Source of the DNA: Haloferax sp046557615
GTDB lineage: Archaea; Halobacteriota; Halobacteria; Halobacteriales; Haloferacaceae
Length of the DNA: 64,000 nucleotides
Assembly (NCBI RefSeq): GCF_046557615.1
Contig: NZ_JBKIII010000002.1
Span: 558,001-622,000, forward strand
Reading direction: 5' to 3'
Shown here piece after piece: positions 60,766 through 64,000 of the stretch. Numbering within the stretch: the stretch's first letter is position 1; each line of letters starts with the position of its first letter. The translations under genes were made by a program, and so were the position numbers. The notes beneath the pieces are model-generated. The model was not told where the DNA came from, did no database searches, and saw only the letters and a program-made list of their open reading frames with translations.

Positions 60766-61118
60766 TAGTTATCCTCCTCAAGTCGGGCCTCGCGGACGTC
60801 GTCCTCGAGGTCCAGCTCGGTCACGCGAACGTTGCTGGCCTGAAGGGGTCGTTGGACCTCTTCACCGTCGGCCTTGGCAACGGTAACGCCTTCAACGTAG
60901 ATGACGGCGTCCGTAAGGTCAACCTCGGTAACTTCGCCTTCTTCTCCGGCGAAGTCACCGCGGAGAACCTCCACGGTGTCGCCCGCGTTGACGCGGACGT
61001 TGCGCTGTCCGTACTCCTCACGGAGGTCGTCGGACAGCGTTGCGCGGACCTGCTTGTGCCGCTCGTGGAGCGGTGCGTCGCGAGTCTTGTTTCGCTGTTT
61101 GCGTGGTTGTCGAGTCAT
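60765..61118 (-). CDS. rpl24: 50S ribosomal protein L24
   Basis: A 117-residue L24 carrying the KOW motif VNAGDTVEVLRGDFAGEEGE, which starts large-subunit assembly. The basic start MTRQPRKQRNKTRDAPLHE and acidic end are normal for the family in halophiles. One-base overlap with rps4e. Confidence 0.95.
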   Translation of the reverse strand: MTRQPRKQRNKTRDAPLHERHKQVRATLSDDLREEYGQRNVRVNAGDTVEVLRGDFAGEEGEVTEVDLTDAVIYVEGVTVAKADGEEVQRPLQASNVRVTELDLEDDVREARLEEDN

Positions 61119-61119
61119 T

Positions 61120-61518
61120 CTATACGATCATCGTCGCGGTGGAAGCGATGCTTCCGAAGCGTTCGGCCACCTCACGCGCGACAGGACCCTTGATTTCGGT
61201 CCCGCGCGGTTCTTCCATTTCGTCGATGATGACGGCCGCGTTGTCCTCGAATTTGACGCGCGTACCGTTCGGACGGCGGATGGATTTCCGCTGTCGAACG
61301 ATGACGGCTTCGAGTACCTGGCGGCGCATTTCGGGCGTACCCTTCGTGACCGAGACGGTCACCTTGTCACCAACGCCTGCTTTGGGGTGGCGGTTCTTCG
61401 TGCCGGAGTAGCCTGCGACGCTGATAACTTTGAGTTCGCGTGCGCCGGTGTTGTCAGCGCACGTGATCAGCGAACCGCGGGCGACGCCTTTCGTGATGTC
61501 TGCTTTAAGAGCTTCCAT
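61120..61518 (-). CDS. rpl14: 50S ribosomal protein L14
   Basis: A 132-residue L14 with ARGSLITCADNTGARELKVI near the start and the RKSIRRPNGTRVKFEDNA segment. It sits in the inter-subunit bridge area. Overlaps rps17 by one base. Confidence 0.96.
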   Translation of the reverse strand: MEALKADITKGVARGSLITCADNTGARELKVISVAGYSGTKNRHPKAGVGDKVTVSVTKGTPEMRRQVLEAVIVRQRKSIRRPNGTRVKFEDNAAVIIDEMEEPRGTEIKGPVAREVAERFGSIASTATMIV

Positions 61519-61862
61519 CAGTCGTCACCTCCGATGACCTCCACCACAACGTGGGATTTGGTCTTCGAAAGCGGGCGAGTCTCCGCAATCTTCACTTCGT
61601 CACCGACAGCGAGTTCGTCGAGCACGCCCGGCACGTGTGCCGGGATGCGGGAACGTCGCTTCATGTAGCGGTCGTACTTCGGAACGAATACGTCGTACTC
61701 CCGCTCGACGATGACGGTCTTTGCCATGTCCGTCGAGACGACTGTCCCTTCCAGGGTCTGACCCCGGACGGAGAGCGAGCCGTAGAACGGACATTTATCG
61801 TAGTCGTAGTCCTCCGGATTTTCGGGTTCCGGAGGCGTTGGAACGTCAAGTCCTATTGCCAT
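61518..61862 (-). CDS. rps17: 30S ribosomal protein S17
   Basis: A 114-residue S17 of the archaeal length. VRGQTLEGTVVSTDMAKTV and YDRYMKRRSRIPAHVP are the RNA-binding strand and loop. Its ATG at 61862 lies ten bases inside the rnp1 stop, a longer overlap than elsewhere in the operon. Confidence 0.95.
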   Translation of the reverse strand: MAIGLDVPTPPEPENPEDYDYDKCPFYGSLSVRGQTLEGTVVSTDMAKTVIVEREYDVFVPKYDRYMKRRSRIPAHVPGVLDELAVGDEVKIAETRPLSKTKSHVVVEVIGGDD

Positions 61863-62287
61863 TTCGAGCTACCTCTTGTTTCGGTGCGCAATGCGGGTCG
61901 TGAGAGCAGTTGTGAGCCATCCACCGTAACGTAGGCCACGCCCTCGCAATTCTCGGAGTCCCGAGAAGCCGCCGAGTATGTCTCGGCGCGCCGACCAGAC
62001 TGACTGGCATCTAATCCGCCAGTAGTATCCGACCGAAGTTTGGACGTGGTCCCCGACGCCTTCTCGGCGTCGGCGGCTTCATCTGTGCGTTGAATCGTGA
62101 ATTCGAATGTTGCCCCGTGTTTGGGCACCTGTCGCACCCGAGTCCCGTCATCGACGTGGAACGTCTGCATCGTCTCGACGACGATACGACCGGCTATCCC
62201 GACCAAGTCGGGGTTCGCCGCGTCGACGACCTCGACGTGGAGGCCGTTGAGTTCGTGTCGTGTGAGGGTCTCGGGTGTGAGTGACAT
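61853..62287 (-). CDS. rnp1: RNase P protein subunit 1 (Pop4/p29)
   Basis: A 144-residue homologue of archaeal Rnp1, which helps the RNA of ribonuclease P cut 5' leaders off tRNA precursors. MSLTPETLTRHELNGLHVEV, VETMQTFHVDDGTRV and the end YVTVDGSQLLSRPALRTET form the Sm-like barrel. Between them a Ser/Thr/Asp/Arg-rich stretch (about 72-113) has no fold signature and is encoded by a chain of DNA palindromes. Archaeal Rnp1 proteins are usually about 95-110 residues. It starts one base before rpl29's stop ends. Confidence 0.92.
   Translation of the reverse strand: MSLTPETLTRHELNGLHVEVVDAANPDLVGIAGRIVVETMQTFHVDDGTRVRQVPKHGATFEFTIQRTDEAADAEKASGTTSKLRSDTTGGLDASQSGRRAETYSAASRDSENCEGVAYVTVDGSQLLSRPALRTETRGSSKWQ
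61950..62073. repeat. Chain of palindromes inside rnp1
   Basis: Four clear inverted repeats follow one another: TTCTCGG/CCGAGAA (61950-61956, 61961-61967), CGCCGAG/CTCGGCG (61970-61976, 61982-61988), ACTGGC/GCCAGT (62003-62008, 62018-62023) and CCGACGCC/GGCGTCGG (62053-62060, 62066-62073). A short GGAC/GTCC sits at 62042-62052. Loops are 3 to 9 bases. They coincide with the unconserved segment of Rnp1. Confidence 0.6.
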
Positions 62288-62499
62288 TATTCGTCGTCGA
62301 AGTCGCCTTCTTCGCCCTGAATCGTCTTGATTCGGGCGACGGTCCGCTTCAGCTCGGAGACACGACCGGGGTTGTCCGGTGCGCCACCTGCCGCTTGGAC
62401 AGCCTTCGCGTTGAGCAGTTCAGTTTCGAGCTCTTCGAGCTCGGCTTCACGCTCTGCGGGCGTCATGTCGCGGATTTCTTCGGTGTAGAGGATTGCCAT
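62287..62499 (-). CDS. rpl29: 50S ribosomal protein L29
   Basis: A 70-residue L29 made of two helices: EIRDMTPAEREAELEELETELL and AGGAPDNPGRVSELKRTVAR. Archaeal L29 is often longer at the end, as here with the acidic GEEGDFDDE. One-base overlap with rnp1; starts right after rps3. Confidence 0.95.
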   Translation of the reverse strand: MAILYTEEIRDMTPAEREAELEELETELLNAKAVQAAGGAPDNPGRVSELKRTVARIKTIQGEEGDFDDE

Positions 62500-63390
62500 T
62501 TATTCTTCCTCCGTTTCTTCGTCGTCTTCTGCTTCCATCTCGGCGACGAGGTCGGCCGCTTCCTCAGCGACTTCTTCGTCGAGTTCTTCGTCGTCTTCGA
62601 CGACTTCTTCCTCGACTGCTTCCTCTTCGTCGGAGTCAGCATCTTCCTCGACGGCTTCCTCTTCGAGGAGGTCCTCTTCGAGGTCGACTTCGGCGTCGGC
62701 ATCCTCGGAGACGTCCGGAACTTCTTCCGGTTCCTCTTCGAGGAGGTCTTCGACGCTCTCGGTCTCTTCGATCTGTTCGACCGCTTCAGGCTCTGCGCCT
62801 TCTTCGACTTCGAAGTCGTCGGGGAGTCGCGCTCCCGGCGGGATGATCTTGACCGTGACACCGATGGTGCCGAGCTTCATGACGGCGACGCCCTGGCCTT
62901 CGTCGACGATTTCCTGGGCGGGTTCGCCGTTGTGCTTGATGTAGCCGCGGTTGAACTTCTCGACGCGCGAGCGAGCGCCAGTGACCTTGCCGGACAGGAC
63001 GATTTCGGCGCCGAGTGCGCCGGAGTCCATGATACGGTCGATGGTCGTGTGGCCTGCTTTGCGGAAGTACCAGCCACGCTCGAGTGCGTTGGCGAGGCGG
63101 TCGGCGACGATTCGGGCGTTGAGGTCCGGCTCGTCGACTTCCTGTACGTCAATCTGCGGGTCGTCGAGGTTGAATCGGTCTTCGAGTTCGCGGGTAACCT
63201 TGCGGATGTTCTTCCCGCCTTTCCCGATGACCATACCAGGCTTCTCTGCCTTGAGCACGATTTGGGTGCCCATCGGCGTCTTGGCGACGTCCATGCCGCC
63301 GTAGCCTGCACGACCGAGTTCCTTTGCGAAGAACTCGTCGATCTGGGACCGCTGCAGTCCGTTTTCGATGAATTGGTGTTCGTCAGCCAT
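62500..63390 (-). CDS. rps3: 30S ribosomal protein S3
   Basis: A 296-residue S3. Residues 1 to about 200 are the two KH-type domains (GKGGKNIRKVTRELED at about 56-71, KHNGEPAQEIVDEGQGVA). After residue 205 comes nearly 90 residues of almost only Glu, Asp, Ala and Val, a far longer acidic tail than in most archaea. One-base overlap with rpl22. Confidence 0.95.
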   Translation of the reverse strand: MADEHQFIENGLQRSQIDEFFAKELGRAGYGGMDVAKTPMGTQIVLKAEKPGMVIGKGGKNIRKVTRELEDRFNLDDPQIDVQEVDEPDLNARIVADRLANALERGWYFRKAGHTTIDRIMDSGALGAEIVLSGKVTGARSRVEKFNRGYIKHNGEPAQEIVDEGQGVAVMKLGTIGVTVKIIPPGARLPDDFEVEEGAEPEAVEQIEETESVEDLLEEEPEEVPDVSEDADAEVDLEEDLLEEEAVEEDADSDEEEAVEEEVVEDDEELDEEVAEEAADLVAEMEAEDDEETEEE

Positions 63391-63851
63391 TATTCCTCGA
63401 CCTCTTCGATGATGAGTTCGACGTCACAGATTGGAGTGTTCCACGGGTCGGCACGACCGAATGCGCGGGGTTTCCGGCCTGGTCGTTCTCCGACTTTGTG
63501 GGCTGCGACGTGCATGATTTCCATCGATGGACCATCGAAGCCCTGTTCGGTGGCGTTGTTCCGGACGTTTTCGAGGAGTTCGAGGAACGCCTTGGACGCC
63601 TTTTCGGGGTATCGTCCTGCGTCCCAGCCATCGATATCGCTCCGGTGACCAACACCCGAGTTGTGCTGCTTGAACGGAACCGACCGCTCGCCGTCGATGA
63701 CGGCTTCGAGGTATTCCTCGGCGTCGGCGACGGACATCCCCTTGATCGCTTTGGAGACGGCCTTGCTGTGCTTGAGGCTGATGGGCCGGTCGCGGAGCAT
63801 CCCCTTGGAGGTGGTCTCCGGGTCGGCCTCGACGCTGTAGTTGATTCCCAT
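63390..63851 (-). CDS. rpl22: 50S ribosomal protein L22
   Basis: A 153-residue L22, whose loop lines the exit tunnel. MGINYSVEADPETTSKGML and the C-terminal GRKPRAFGRADPWNTPICDVEL are typical of the archaeal form. Ends with a one-base overlap to rps3. Confidence 0.95.
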   Translation of the reverse strand: MGINYSVEADPETTSKGMLRDRPISLKHSKAVSKAIKGMSVADAEEYLEAVIDGERSVPFKQHNSGVGHRSDIDGWDAGRYPEKASKAFLELLENVRNNATEQGFDGPSMEIMHVAAHKVGERPGRKPRAFGRADPWNTPICDVELIIEEVEE

Positions 63852-63855
63852 GGTT

Positions 63856-64000
63856 TTACTTGAGCGGCACGAACTTCGAGGACCGGGTCGCGCCGATACC
63901 GGCCTGCCCGTGGGTCACTGACGACCGAGTAAGCTGGAATTCGCCAAGATAGTGTCCGATCATCTCGGGCTGAATCTTGACACGTTTGAATTCCTGGCCG
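63856..64000 (-). CDS. rps19: 30S ribosomal protein S19 (partial, 5' end outside the window)
   Basis: The C-terminal 48 residues of S19: RVKIQPEMIGHYLGEFQLT and the conserved GQAGIGATRSSKFVPLK, with TAA at 63856-63858. The start lies past the window end. rpl22 follows four bases downstream, consistent with the universal S19-L22-S3 order. Confidence 0.92.
   Translation of the reverse strand, partial: GQEFKRVKIQPEMIGHYLGEFQLTRSSVTHGQAGIGATRSSKFVPLK

Noticed and set aside
1..64000. CRISPR arrays, transposases, rRNA or phage genes
   Set aside because: Both strands were read for regularly spaced repeats and typical proteins; none was found.

Overview
The window is a stretch of haloarchaeal chromosome, most likely Haloferax or a close relative. 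The basis is the acidic proteome with Asp/Glu-rich linkers, GC-rich codon use, TTTAWA-like promoters with very short leaders, the trpDFEG operon order, the bacterioruberin genes lyeJ-cruF-crtD beside crtB, the three-part propionyl-CoA carboxylase with PccX, coenzyme F420 (cofD) and archaeal ribosomal protein order with S4e, L32e, L19e and the RNase P subunit Rnp1. No transposase, integrase, rRNA, CRISPR array or phage gene was seen, so this is core chromosome with a few odd local patches.

Layout. 1-10.9 kb: metabolic and housekeeping genes (asd, pccA, birA, a stress protein, an amidohydrolase) and two tandem HD-domain phosphohydrolase paralogues around a DUF5518 membrane protein; a small membrane-protein gene beside them looks frameshifted. 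10.9-14.2 kb: a tightly overlapping operon starting with cofD and followed by a dihydrouridine-synthase-like TIM barrel, a CitG-like protein and a DUF447 protein, whose joint job is not established. 14.2-17 kb: rps17e, a glycerophosphodiesterase, and pccX-pccB, which work with the distant pccA and are presumably biotinylated by the BirA encoded next to pccA. 17-22.3 kb: two sodium:neurotransmitter-symporter-type transporters, a short-chain dehydrogenase and a quinone oxidoreductase. 22.3-28.3 kb: sucCD, a chemoreceptor followed at once by a CBS protein, and small proteins. 28.3-28.7 kb: two identical tandem tRNA-Val(GAC) genes with degenerate tRNA-end fragments beside them.

28.9-32.8 kb holds trpDFEG, with a palindrome at its promoter. 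33.0-36.6 kb holds a long AT-richer intergenic region and the B12-dependent ribonucleotide reductase nrdJ, preceded by a 21-codon upstream reading frame and a perfect hairpin abutting the Shine-Dalgarno. 37.5-42.2 kb is the carotenoid block (crtB, then cruF, lyeJ and crtD on the other strand). 42.3-53.6 kb is a mixed set of transporters, an ATP-grasp ligase, a PGF-CTERM surface protein, a lipoprotein, an ornithine-cyclodeaminase-family protein, a hydrolase, an exonuclease and a ring-cleavage-type dioxygenase.

53.6-64 kb is the long minus-strand ribosomal operon reading rps19 (cut by the window end), rpl22, rps3, rpl29, rnp1, rps17, rpl14, rpl24, rps4e, rpl5, rps14, rps8, rpl6, rpl32e, rpl19e, rpl18, rps5, rpl30, rpl15, secY. 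Most junctions overlap by 1-4 bases.

The items I find most worth a second look are the upstream reading frame and hairpin ahead of nrdJ, the run of DNA palindromes lying inside the coding sequence of rnp1 (and a related one inside birA), the uncharacterised operon behind cofD, and the mirrored tRNA-Val fragments. All family assignments are by reading the protein sequences; no database search was run.
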